From: Morella rubra
Taxonomy: Eukaryota > Streptophyta > Magnoliopsida > Fagales > Myricaceae
Reading direction: 5' to 3'
Assembly (NCBI GenBank): GCA_003952965.2
Contig: CM025851.1
Coordinates: 6,737,647 to 6,801,646, forward strand
DNA: 64,000 nt
This document shows positions 33,514 through 46,100 of this stretch, piece after piece. The notes under the pieces were generated by a model that made no database searches, was not told the origin of the DNA, and was given only the letters and a program-made list of their open reading frames with translations. Every line of letters begins with the position of its first letter. The first letter of the stretch is position 1. Position numbers and translations under genes: made by a program.

Positions 33514-36500
33514 TCAATCAGACATTTCATCTTCAGCTCCACTAAATTGATCAATGTCGTGATGTCGCGCAACCTTCTGTGGTCTTCCAAGACCGTGTTC
33601 AATGTCTAATCCTCCCCTCTTAGAATTTGAAAAACTCCCCTTTGAATTGGAATAAACCTGAAACCATAATAAACTCAATGTCTCAGACAAGGGATACTAT
33701 CCTATCCTATTAGTTTAATATTCATAGACGGCTCCACGGTCATACCTCTGAATCCCTCAGCTCGACTGCAGCAACAGCAGATCTCCTCCTTACAGTTACT
33801 CTAGAAGGTGCGGGAAAATGTTCAACCTCATCACTAGATCTTCCTTCTTTGGCCCTCTTTTTTCTCAAAACAAGTTTCGTCGGAAGAGGCTGCACTAAAA
33901 GGCAATTTGTAATGTACTCAAAAAAGGCAACGTGTAAAAGCCTTAGACGAACACTGCCAAAATCTGTGCATACAGGGGCAGAAAACATATATAAAATCCA
34001 GGTTCAAGCGGATACCACATAGCGCGCTTCTGCTTCATCAAATGAGACAAGGTATGTTGTGGGGTCATCCGCATTATCAAGACGAAACTGTACAGGTGTC
34101 AAATAAAAAATCATTCAATAAGCAATTACATCCTTGCTTGCTGGTGTAACATGACAAAAATCAAAGGACATACTTCATAATGGTACTCGCGGACCCACGA
34201 ATATGAGATGTCTTCATGTTCATCAAACATATCCTTTGATAGCTGCCGCCATAAACATATAGACACCAATTAGATTAATAAAAATGCCCAATTATCGTCA
34301 ATGTGACAACATGAGCAACAAAAATAATTTCGGATCTTGATGACTTCTAACTTCAATGTATTTGGAAGGAATGCAAGGCAATAACTACCTCATCCAGAGA
34401 AGGGACCATGTATGCCAAAAATGATTTGTCTATATCAGAGCCTGCAGCCACGTAACTTTTCATAATGGCCTGGAATGGATCGTGGTAAATGAAGTCAACA
34501 CATACACATCCCTACTACAGAAGAAATTACGAAAATCTACCAGCAAATGATCTAGGCAGGTAAATTCAAGTATATGCATTACTGGCTCATAATATCCTCG
34601 TATCAACAACCAATGTATAGGGTTCAACAAGTGTCTGGCAAATGTATGAATTCTAACATGGGCAGAACTTTCAGTTTTAGCTTTTCAACCCCAAACTCGC
34701 AAGTCCTTGAAAATTTAGGAACACATGAAAGGTGGATAGCAGGATGCCAAACATGGAGTTTAAACAACACTACCCACCTAATATGGTTACATTCAATTGA
34801 ATTCACCCTCACCAAGGAGTAAAGACTACTATAGACAATGTCACCCAATTTTTTCCCACAGTGGAAGCCAATGGCTAAAAAAAAAACCCAATAAATGTGT
34901 CTTCCAAATAATGAGTACAAAAAGAAGAATATCAGTCTCTTATTCAAAGGCAACATTTGAGCAACAAAACACACTCAACTCACCTGCGATTCATAGGCAT
35001 CACGAACAGTTTGGTCCAACTTGCTGTGGACTTCTGAATCAGCTGTAGGGGCGCTATCAAATCCCACAACAACAAGTTGGTCATCATACCTAGAACCACA
35101 TACACAATAAAACCGTTAAAAGTGTCTGTGTCAGCACCAACAATGTGGTGGCATCAGCGGGAGTTTTGTGGGAAGCCAAGGTGATTAAGCATTAAAGGTA
35201 CTGAACGAAAGAGCATTGAAGAAATCCATACCGATCAAAATCAGGCAACAAAGGCAGAACCTCCACAGGATATAAATCTTTATTAGTTGCGTGAACAGGA
35301 CGTGACTTGCATGCCTCAAATGAGGCTTCTATTTCCTTGATTTGTCTCTCCCTAAAAACAAAGTATTTGACAAAGCCGGTAAGCTAAAGAAGCTCATTCT
35401 TTCCTGCCTGATTTTCTCTTTATTTAGAAAGGTTAAGAGTAATAACAAACCTATCGTTGAGGTTTTCCAAAATGTTATGGCCTCCCTTCATTTCCCTCAG
35501 TTCTTTTGCTTGTTTCTCAGTTAAAGACTGAAAGCGCAAATACAGTGAGCTAAAACATAGAAGGAAGGTTTATGTATCAATAAAGCATTGTTCCTTAACG
35601 AGTAGCATACGCATTCAATCACCTGCTTTGCTGACTCCGTGCTAAGAGGAGATATATACTGCGTTTTGACCAGCCAGGCAACACCTTTATCCGTAGGCCT
35701 TTCTTTTCTTCTTATTCCATTATTCTTTACAGGGGTGACTGCTGCATCATCATGCAACAATTCCTCGTCGTCTGCATGAAGGGGTGCTCTATCGCTGGGA
35801 GGGCTAATTAAACGAATATAAAAAGATGATTAGACTCGTTCTGCTATAAAAAAGCCGCCAAGGGCTTCAGAAAAACTAAAAGTCTTGAGAGACAATACTT
35901 GTATACACTGAGGTCAAGAAGGTCAAGAGGGATGCCAAGATCCGGCTCAACAAATAGTTTGGGTTTGTAAGTTTTTTCCAGAGACGTGATCGTGTATCTT
36001 GCATATCTGCGAAAGTAGAGAATAAATTTCACCACAATATTTAGGGAAGCGACTTGGATCATGATTCCTTAAACATATGATAACAAAAAATAATAATGAT
36101 GCCCAGAAGCGAGTAGATAAACCCTTGTGTCAAACAATTAGATGTACAATCATAACCTGTGGAACCAGCTTAGGTAAAAGATTAAACATATATAGCGATG
36201 TATACCGGGGTTGTGACCAGAGCTCAAAAACATGATCGAATCCCAACCCAAAATATTTTTTGATGTGAAGCTCTCATGAATCTAGAGATGGACTACAACC
36301 TCATCAAATCCCAATTTCATTAAAATCCATTCAGGGATGAAGCCAGGATTGAGAATTGAGAGAGAAGAGAGGGGGGGCACAAAATGCAAAAAAGATGTAA
36401 AGAAAATCTTGAAGAAAAACAGTTTTTTTACCTGATTTTTTTTTCATGGTATTTTTTTGGGGAGCTGGGGGCTTTGGTCCCCACTAGCACCCCTAGCTCC

Positions 36501-37299
36501 GTCCCTGGCTCACTTATACTTGCTTCCACACCATCACTTCATTGAGTGTTGCAGTCTCTGAGGATCCAAGAAATACAAGTCAACTGTCCTCAGATATCTG
36601 GATTTTCCATTTGCAATGGAATCCATACTTCTAGATGACCTCTTCATACCATGAACAGGGCTATCCAGTTCGAGGTAAGCTATGTGTGCCATTGGGACAA
36701 AGGAAACAGGGCTTCTGGTAGTTTTCCACTACTCCATCACATGTAAACTAGGTCCTCATGGGTTATCACTCTTCCTTCTATTCCTTCTCCTCTTGCCCTT
36801 ACCCTGGTGCTTCTCCATCACTTTTTACCACCAATGCCAGGATGAGAAGTAGTACAACAATATTGGAAACATGGTAGCCCCCAAACAGCCTGAGGAGATA
36901 TTTTTCTTGCTTGCATGAACTATGTACTAGGTGCATCGTGGATCAGCTTTCTTCTTCTCAACTCCTTCAAAACTGTTACCGTCTTCCTATTGAAGACACG
37001 TTACAGCAAGTTTTGTTGGCTCAGTCATCAATTACTTTTAGGATTGACCAGAAGTCAATGTTCTATTTAATAGAGCTAGAGGTAAGATTCATTTTCCCAC
37101 TTAGCCTAACTAACTAAAGGATCACTCAAACTATTACCATCATATGGTGCTACTAGAATCTAGAAGGTGCAAATATGCTGATGTCAGTGGCTCGGTCTTT
37201 AACCCTGATAAGTTCGTAGGTATGGCGTGCCCATAGACGTTAACTACATCTACCTAGGCATGCACAAATTGTAATATATAAATGTTTATACTATAAGGC

Positions 37300-37337
<38 letters not shown>

Positions 37338-38920
37338 TACTGATCTTTCTCTTTCTTCATAGCCACGAGCTTTGGTTGAGCACTTGGATCTGGGAGTTCG
37401 TTACGAAATCTTAAAGAAGCAAACAAGTGAATTGAATATAAAACGAATGTCAGTACTGGAAGTTGACAATGCAGCCAATGTTGCATGGGATGATGCTGGA
37501 ATATTAATCAATACTGACTAAAAGACTACTAGTGTGAGCAGTAGTTCATGCAAAAACAGATATAGCATCACGAAGAAGTTATTAAATGAAAAGCCAAAAC
37601 TCTTTTCCTGTGGTCACCTCCCATCGGCACTCCAAACTTTATGATAAAAAAACTTCTATATTTGCTGGTCCCTCTTAGTCCAAAAGATACACAAATCAAA
37701 AGGTACTGATGAATATTGAATGATGAGAACGCATATGTTACAGCAGAACCAACCACTATTATCTGTACATAATCGTAGCCAAACCACCAAAATTTGGTAG
37801 TTACAGTCTTAGTCCATATTACCTCTTTGATAGTGGGAGCCAAGGCAAAAATAAGAATATAATAAATCAAGGATCATCAACATACTCACTTCAACTTGCA
37901 CAAGAATGTCGTAGGCTTCTTCAATCTATTCTCAACCCTTTCACCACTCAACAAAGGAGTAGCTCTCCTATCCCCCATCCGTGACCCCACAATCGACCCA
38001 TGCCCCTTTGCAGAAGACAACATCTGGGTCTTGTGTAAAACCGTGTTCTGGGACTCCTTCAACTGATGCCTTTGCTTCTCTTCTTGCCTTTGCTTGTCAA
38101 ATTCCCTCTTCTTCCTCAACCTCCTCTCTTCCTCCGTCTCCACCCTTCCTGGAGGCCCATTTGACTTTTTCACTGGCACCGGCGGAACCAGGGGCTTCTG
38201 CTGCTGTTTAGGAGGAACACCATGATTCGAAAGCCCATGGTCTCGCCGTCCAGAAGCCGATACCTCCTTCGAAGCGCCTTTATCACGCTCATGGGACACC
38301 CTATCTGCTCCACTCCCCTTATTCTGTGGGGCAGCCGAAGGAGGCGGCGGTGGAGAAGTTGGGGGCGGTGGTGGTGGAATTGAAGAATTCGGCGGTGGAG
38401 ATGAAGGTGGTGGTGGAGGCGGTGGGGGCCGCATTGGCTGATGACTGTACTGATTATACTGATTAGATGGATAATACATAGGAGCTTGTGGGGGCTGCAC
38501 ATTCATCGAAGCTTGTGGCATAGAAGGTGCTGGAGGCGGTGGCGGCGGCGGGTAGGAAACCTCCGGAGGGGGAGGTGGTGGAGGATACGGATACTGCTGG
38601 TGCGGAGGAGGTGGAGGCGGGTGCTGTTGACCCCTCGGCGGCCCGTAATGTTGGTGGTGGTAATTGGGATTGGGGTGCATTTGGGTGGTGGTGTAGTTTT
38701 GGGCATATGAAGAAGAAGGTGGAGGAGGAGCTGACGACAAACCATCAGCAGCAGCAGCGGCAGCACCACCACCAGTATATCCACCCCAAACCTGATTGTA
38801 CTGAGCTCGCTGGTGCGGTGGATGTGGGGGTGGTGGTTGTGGCTGTGGTGGCGGAATGGGGTTTTGATTCGGAGGGGGCGCAAATGAAGATTGTGGAGGG
38901 AAGGGCCTGTACGACGCCAT
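33514..38920 (-). CDS. PAF1: PAF1 (ELF7), Paf1 complex subunit, copy B
   Basis: This second full PAF1 gene has every exon displaced by exactly 7479 bases from copy A: 38920-37890, 37409-37341, 36006-35899, 35803-35623, 35527-35451, 35351-35232, 35089-34984, 34469-34389, 34242-34174, 34087-34016, 33889-33746 and 33657-33514. It encodes the same 733 residues as far as I can compare by eye. Domains are the Pro-rich N-terminus, the basic helix, the Paf1 core and the acidic tail. Unlike copy A it has a continuous 5' flank with a GA-rich leader and AT-rich upstream DNA, so this is the likely functional locus. If the duplication is an assembly artefact, this and copy A are two alleles of one gene. 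Confidence 0.93.
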
Positions 38921-41900
38921 GGCCAATTTCCAAGCTGAAAAGACCCTAGGGCAGAGAGAGAGAGAGAGAGAATTCAATTCCTAATTCTGGGTTTTCGTGT
39001 TTAGATGTAGAAAACACATAAAACCCCCAGAACGAGAGCTCTGGAGGTCCAAATTCTCGCAATTTCAAGATGGACACAGAAAAATCAAACCCAAGTAAAG
39101 TAGAGTTCTAATCTCCGATTCTCGAACTGTTGTAAACGCATAGAATGCTATGAGCAAAACAAAATCACAACCGCAACAACGAATGGCGTATTCTAGAATA
39201 CACTGATTAGCGCAAAATCAACAAACCAAGCTTTCTGAAAATAGACCCTAGTAGGAACATTGGAAATCCGAGTTCAAGTTCTTATGTTCGACACACATCC
39301 CCAATTCCAAGCCCAATTCTTTAGTTTCGTCGCAGAAATGACTGAAACCCTAGAGGAGAGGGAATCCCCAAATTTATTAGAAAGAAGAAAAATCCCTCAA
39401 AAACCCTGAATTACGAGTATGTATATATGCACTACAGGTATGGAGGGAGAGCACTTGGAGTGACCGAATACATGGTCGGAGATAGATCAAAACTAAAAAA
39501 GCACGCTGCTTCTCATGCTAGTGAGAGAGACAGGGAGAGCGAGCAAGCGGGCGCACTGTTTTTTTTCCTGAGCTCGGATTTCTTTTACGGCCGGTGTTTT
39601 TACTTCTTTTTTGAGTACGCACTCTCTTTTACTTTTTTTTTTTTTTCTAGTTACTCTCTCTTTTACCTTTTTCATCTTAATATTTGTATTATTTTCAAAC
39701 TTCTCTTTTAGCCCAAGCTGCAACTTTTGGATTTCGATTGAAGGAGATCCCAATTCGGTTAGTCGATCCTTCCTATCTAGATAGAGTTTCATCGTTCCAT
39801 CTTAAAGTTTTTCTTTAGTATCATTTGGCGACTACTTTTCAACCACTCCTAAATATCTCTTGCACATCCTCATTAACACAACTTTTTAAAATGTATTTTA
39901 GATTTACATTTTAAGACTTGAATTCCTTCTTTAGAATTTAACATAACATTAACAAAAATTGTTAATATTGTTAGTAAGTTACAATTATAAGTATCTGACT
40001 TGTACTTCACTTCAATTTTAATTAAATATTATACGTGTTGGATCTATAATTTTGAAATTTAACTTTTTTTCTAAGAATCTCTAGTGTTAATTACTTGTCT
40101 AAAAAGATGACTCCATCCAATCTTAGTGCTGCAATTGACAAAATATACCTGTATGACTAACAAAAAACACAACATTATCTATTATCACTCGACATGATTC
40201 GCTTAGCTTAGATCGCTTAATAGTGACATATCTTTCATTAATGAAATATGCTTACTTGCCTTATGTGTGGTATGTGTCTCAACAAAATAACTTTCTTGAA
40301 ACAAATAATTAAATTTATAACTCTAAGAGAAGAATTAAAATTGAAGGACCAAATTGGAAATAAATCACAGGGATTGGTGGATTAATTTAGACTAAAAATT
40401 TACCTCTCTTTATGCACTTCAACTTTTTAGAAAAATGGTAATTCAACGCTATCTTGTTTTTTTTTTTTAACGCTATTGTGTTGCTTTGCTTGAATTCTTT
40501 CTATCTCACATATAACAAAAAATTGAATAAAATAAGAAAGAATAAATTCAAGCAAGAGGGAGACCACGTACCGTTGAACCCTCCTGGCCAGCCACATAGT
40601 GAGAGAGGGATGGTGACCAATATAGCTTTCGATGTATATTAGAAGTTTTTTTTTTTTTTGAAATTTACGCGAGGGTATTTTGGCAAATAAAAAAAGATTT
40701 ATTTCAATAATCCGTGTTAGCTTATTTCCTTTCCAAATTGTTCTTGAAAATAGATATTGCCCACCGTATAAAGCAAGAATCTAATGACAGAAATCCTTAA
40801 TCTGGTCAAGTTGGATTCGATTTTAATAATCATTAGCTTGTTCAAGTTTCTTCGGCACCACCCCGCCCCCGGGCGGCGGACCGGAACTCCCCTCTCTTCA
40901 GCTTAAATTTACATCTTCAGATTTTCTCTTCATGACTAACTTGTCTTTTTTGCCGTCATTCCTTTTGAGGGCAAAAATGTATTAGGTACGGTCCTCAGGT
41001 ATAGATATCCTGTCATATGTTGGCCTTAATGCATGGTGCAAAAAATTGAGTTTTGGATTTGGAGATTTAATGCTGTATCTTCGATCAATCTATATTAAGG
41101 GGTTGTTCGGTTGAGTGGTATTTTGAAGATTTTTTGTGTTTTGAGAATTTTTATGTGATGTTAACTTTATTGGTATGCGTGTTGTAGTTATTTTTATGTG
41201 GTGTTAAAAATGATGTTTGGTTGTAGAATTTTTTTGAATTCTCACAATATAAAATACATTAACTATATTTTTTATATTGTGAGAATTCAAAAAAATTCTG
41301 AGGATATTTTTTTACCGAACAGCCCCTTAGTGTGGGAAACTATATAAATTGTCTAAATTATAAACTATAAACAGGTATTATCGTCATTTTTGTTCAATTT
41401 AACAGAAAATATTGACAGAAGATATAAAGTGTTTAAAGTTGATATATATGTCAAAATTAATAGTTTAAAGTACATTAATGTATCAAACTCCATATAATTG
41501 ATAGTTGGAAAATATGTTTATCCCTCCTACGATTCAATATCTTGTCTGTTTTGTTAGGTAAACGAATCATGTCATGCTTAAAACATAATTATTCTTCTTC
41601 TTTTTTTCGAAATTGACAAGAGTATCTGTAGCGCAGCCTATATCAGTTTTCATTCATCTCTTTGCTGGTACGTATTACTTAAATAGAACACTCAATATAT
41701 ATTTATTTATATGATTCAGTGTGACACGACAACCCACAAAAACATGACCACATTTTGTTTCGGGAATATCTTATTCGAAAAATTGTATTCATTTTTGTGG
41801 GCCTCCCCCTTTGATTTGAACACAGACATTTCAATCAGAAGCAGCAGTAGTTGATCCCTTTCAATCTTATTTATGAGTAAAGACAACATAGAACATAGGT

Positions 41901-42006
41901 TACACAAAAATCGACTCATCTGGTGAATCTGTCCAAATGCAAAGTTTCCCAGGTACACTTTAACAGGTAGGGTCCCTATCAGCATTCTTTCTGATCAGTG
42001 TGCGCG
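38921..42006. other. PAF1 upstream region and AT-rich intergenic DNA
   Basis: This holds the PAF1 leader and promoter (GA repeat at 38951-38971, then about 450 bases of moderately GC-rich sequence), followed by AT-rich DNA. A short direct repeat AACGCTAT (40445-40452 and 40468-40475) brackets a T tract. A GC-rich patch lies at 40855-40880. A MITE lies at 41096-41330. No gene is recognised. Confidence 0.6.
41096..41330. mobile_element. Tourist-like MITE
   Basis: Terminal inverted repeats GGGGTTGTTCGGT and its near-complement ACCGAACAGCCCC (one mismatch) are flanked by TTAA on the left and TTA on the right, consistent with the TTA/TAA preference of PIF/Harbinger-derived Tourist elements. The right half contains a near-perfect stem of about 30 bp around 41226-41306, so the element can fold into a long hairpin. 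There is no coding capacity. Confidence 0.8.
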
Positions 42007-43931
42007 TTATTTGGGTCGCAATGCTGTACCGGTGAGCCCAGCTTGTCTTGCTAACTGAATAATTTAGGAATAAAGGCTCTAAATGATTAGTACATGATTA
42101 TCATGCATTTCTCGTTTTGGTAATAAACTTGACATTAATTAAGCGCTATAGAATCCCACTCAACCAAAGAGAAAACAGAAAAGGCACCTGAAAGTAAGCT
42201 TCAAGTTTCCTTTTCAGGGTGGCATATTCTGTCTTCAGTTGTTGGAAAGTCCTCACGCATCTGTTCTTGTTCGGGCAACACAATGGATATCATGAAATAG
42301 AATAATTATATTGCATCTAATTATTGATGCATGATTTTCCGTACAAGCTAACTATGAGATACTGATCATGTGTACATCTTTGAACAACTAGACCTAGTTA
42401 GGATATGGTTGGCAAGGCATCTGGTTTTCGAAGTCATATTATAGGCGCTAGCTAGAAGACAACGTTTCCTTCCCAGCTTTGCCGGCGATAAATCTCTTTC
42501 CGAATACAAGAAGAACAAAAAAAGCTTTACTCGCTCTCTCGTTCTAGATGAAAGCAATTAGCAGTAGTCTACAGATCAAGGCCTTAATCGGGGTAATTAG
42601 GAAAAAAAAAATTTGCACGCTCAAATTTGACGGCCGGCAATCCATGCATGAGAGTGCGATGGTAAGGAATTAAGTAGGAAGATAAGTTACCCTTCGCCAT
42701 TTCTTGCCTTGCAATGTTCCAGGAACAGTTTACACTCGGCTATCACCTTTTTGGCTCCAAAGCTGCACCAATGGAAACAGAAGCGTGATAAAGAACATTA
42801 ATGCTGTACTCTGTTGAACCAACAACAGTATACCTCTCATAGATCTTGTGTCATATAACTGTTATTCTGCAATTTCGCCATTTTTTCAGACATTTAATTA
42901 CCTTGAGCTACTTCCCTTTAGATTATACATATAGCTATCCAGCTTGGTGAAATCAAGCGGCTTCCTTTCCCTGCATAGACAGAAAAGGAGTATTCTTAAT
43001 TATCACCATTCTCAGAAGAAGGATAAAAGGGGAAATAGAATAAAGACAAAGGAAAGAGATAATTAGAAAACTGACAATGCCTGCTCAATTTCAAGGACGT
43101 GTCTAGACGTATCCTGGTAGTACAATGTGACAACCTCCTCCACAAAATTAGGGTTGGAATCGTCTTGCAACTCCTCCAGTTGATTAAATTGGTCATCGAG
43201 GTATCCCTACACAATGGCCCCATATTCATTTCTCCATCACGAATCCCGAAACTAATTAAGGTTGGCGAGTGAAAATCATGCATGGAGGCGCATGGATATG
43301 CACGTTTGTTTGTTTATGCATGCAAAAATATATTTTAGCTAATCTGGAACAGTGCATGCATTATGCATATTGCAGCTCCCACAAAAATGTTTTAAAGTTA
43401 GTGCTGAGGGATGACCGCCCTATATGTATCAATGAATTGTTCATATAACTAAACAATTGATCATCATATCCGCATGGGCAGTCGTGAATTAATGAAACAC
43501 AAACACATAGAGATTACTGTATTGTACGGTAAAGATTGCTACACGGAGTACTTTGTGATTCGCATAGTGGACGTCTATGTTCCCCACTAACGCGTTTCTA
43601 TGAATTTCAGAAAATCTTTCCGTGAAATATAAGAATGGACGTTGTATATGTTCGGGAGTACTATGCCCCGGCCCAAATAGAGTTTTGTTCTTGGGTATTT
43701 TTCTTAATGAAGTTACCAAAAGAAAAGATCTGAAAGATATATAGATTAGGATAAGCATGTGGATATATAAAAGGTAATTGTATTTGTGTTTCACAGTACT
43801 ATATTTATAAAAGCTCGTTGATCAGGACTTCAGGCTACATATTGATACCAAGAAATCCTGTGCACAAGAACCTGATCAAAGAGGGACTGTCTCTGGAGCG
43901 CAACCTGCCTGGACAACTGATTCCTCTCCAT
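42007..43931 (-). CDS. Pseudo-HPt: AHP4-like protein lacking phospho-His
   Basis: This is a histidine-containing phosphotransfer (HPt) family protein of cytokinin two-component signalling. Six exons, 43931-43872, 43206-43076, 42970-42902, 42762-42691, 42260-42188 and 42054-42007, give 150 residues, the usual AHP length. The fold signatures are intact: SLFDQGYLDDQF, LEELQDDSNPNFVEEVV, FGAKKVIAECK and the C-terminal YFQLARQAG. The active-site segment reads SYMYNLKGSSSS. The position that should be the phosphorylated His (residue 79) is Tyr (TAT, one base from CAT) and the next Gln is Asn. It therefore cannot carry phosphate on His. By analogy with Arabidopsis AHP6 (Asn) and the rice pseudo-HPts it may inhibit phosphorelay; that is inference. 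A TATA box and GA-rich leader suggest an expressed gene. A canonical paralogue lies at 49716-51095. Confidence 0.9.
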
Positions 43932-44065
43932 TTGAGCTGGTAGCGTCTCAGAAATTACAAGCACAAGCTGTATGTACCGCCTGTCTGAGAGAGAGAGAAA
44001 GAAGGAGATGGGGAAGTGGAAGGCTACAACTTTAGGGCTTGAGTGGCACGTACTATGGCGATGGG

Positions 44066-44073
44066 TTTATATA
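44066..44073 (-). promoter_or_regulatory. Probable TATA box of the pseudo-HPt gene
   Basis: TATATAAA on the minus strand lies about 135 bases before the start codon at 43931. A CT-rich leader lies between them on the coding strand. This matches the layout of the paralogue. Confidence 0.55.
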
Positions 44074-45304
44074 ACATTGGAGAAGAGAGAGGGAGAAATC
44101 AAGAGTTGAACATTAATTAATTACTTTTTCCTTCTTTCCCTTTTGCTTAGAACAGATCAGGGCGGGCAAACAACGTATCTGGACCATGTTTGTATGGACT
44201 CGGTTAAAAGTGTGATTCCACTAGTATCTATATATGCAATGTTGGAGGCTTCGGGATTGGCAGATTTAATTCTATTACAGAAAATAATTGATTATTAGAT
44301 TTGTTTATGATTTCTGTTAAGTCACGAACTTATTCAAGGTATGCAGATTCTACAATTAGACTTTTAATGCAATTAGCTCTTCTCTTTGTTAGCTTTTCAC
44401 ATTAAGCACTTAATCTAATACATATTCTACATGATATCTGTTCAAATCACAATAACTTGAACTGGGGAAATAAAATATACACCATTCTATGATTCTCAAA
44501 GAACTTTTAAGATATATATATATATATATATATATTATAAATATAAACTGACTATTAAACCCCTAGTAATATTACCTGGTTTGACATTAAAGAGATATAT
44601 ATGAAAGGTTCCACGATTTTATTCTATTTCAAATCAAGTCTGCATCATTACACCCAGCAACAAGCTGCTTAATCGATCCTGCACGGGTCTAAGTGGCTTT
44701 TTGTGAGTCAAATGGCGCCTTAATCTAATTAGATCGTTGATACGTACATATACATGCTCAAGCTATCAACGAAGCTGATCAATTCATATTGTTTGGTGCA
44801 ATCTGTTTGACTGAACCTAAACCAATTAATTACGAATGAGACATATAAGTTTGGTGCAATGTCTTTGACTCACCTAAGTTGGGCCACTATCCCATCGCTA
44901 TTGTCCTTGTCAGGGTGCCAGGCCGCCAAAAAAATTAGAACACCGTCACACCAAACGCGTCAAAACTCCTTTAACTTTAAAAGAAAAGAGGAATCAAAGA
45001 AATAAGAAAATGTTTCATGATGGGACATAGAAAGACGACGATGCATTGAGATATTCCTATTTCGGGTTCAGATGTTCGATCAATATATATGGTTTTGCTG
45101 CGTTTTTTAATGTCCATAAGTTCTATAGGACAAGTGGTTTTCCATCTATAGAGAGGTGCCCCAATATATATATAAAAAGAAAAAAACACTCATATGCCGT
45201 GTTCGTCTGATCTGCTAGCTTCTGGAAAAACACTAAAAAATTAATGGGCATCGCATGAGACACAGAATTTATCCTGAAAAGCTCTCAAAATGAATGACGC
45301 GCAC

Positions 45305-46100
45305 GGAGTACTATACTAAAAGTGTCATCGTAAAGCGGAACAAAGTATACATCAAAACTCAAGATGGCTCACAGGAAGAACTAATCACTAAGCAGAAGCT
45401 GAATCGGTTTGGTGGCCTAAACCTAAAGAATTAAGGAAATCTTGTTTGTAAGTAATACTACCCATGGGCAGCATAATGCCCGTATACTGATAAACACACA
45501 TCAATCCTTTTTTTACATGCATTCCTCAGCGATTTATATGAATGTCCCGCACCTCTATCCCACACTAATGCGAAGCTAAATCATTTCATAGCTCAGAATG
45601 GAATACCTAAAAGTTGTCATCGTACAGTGCTGTCAAGATGGCTAAAATTGGACTGGCCCGACAGGAAGAACTAATTAAGGGCACTAAGCAGCTTTTCTCG
45701 CAATATAAACAAAAAGCTATATTTCCATCGGTTTCCGCAATTGGCCTCTTTCAAATCATCTATTTCTTTATCAGACATAATTAATATCCGTTTGCATTCT
45801 TAATATAAGCTGACCTATATTTTCAAACTTCATGGTTGCAAGGTATATATATATATATGATTAATGCTAGTCTCTTTTTGCGTTTTAATTAATGATAATT
45901 AGTCTTATCAGCATAATGCGCGCAGAGCCGTCTTAAGCAGTACACTTGGTAGACCATATATAGGAATTATGAACTTCTGTTTTACGTACCTCAAGTAAAA
46001 TTACACCGATGCCTGCAAGCATATATACATCCATAATAATCGTATACTCCATCATAAACCACAGATCTTTTTTTACATGCTTCCTCAGCTTTTTCCTTAA
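45305..46100. repeat. Degenerate local direct duplication
   Basis: Ordered blocks recur: GTCATCGTA, CAAGATGGCT, ACAGGAAGAACTAAT and ACTAAGCAG at about 45325-45400 and again at about 45615-45690. TTTTTTTACATGC...TTCCTCAGC occurs at about 45509-45531 and 46070-46090. The arrangement suggests an old, diverged tandem duplication of a few hundred bases. Confidence 0.5.

Larger units (their letters stand above)
31484..38960. repeat. 7.5 kb tandem duplication, copy B
   Basis: This is the right copy of the block described at 23924-31481. It begins at the junction AATTCTG, two bases after copy A ends, and runs to the GA tract 40 bases before the PAF1 start at 38920. Relative to copy A it lacks about 81 bases in several clean gaps between 32.11 and 33.46 kb. 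The AATTCTG at the junction also occurs in the native flank at 38983-38989, so microhomology joining is possible. Confidence 0.95.

Noticed and set aside
40445..40475. AACGCTAT direct repeat around a T tract, like the tail-only LINE insertions
   Set aside because: The insert lacks the GATAAGT tail motif and the repeat is only 8 bases, so slippage or chance is as likely.
44512..44536. TA repeat upstream of the pseudo-HPt gene as a TATA element
   Set aside because: It is a dinucleotide microsatellite about 580 bases from the start codon; the element at 44066-44073 fits better.
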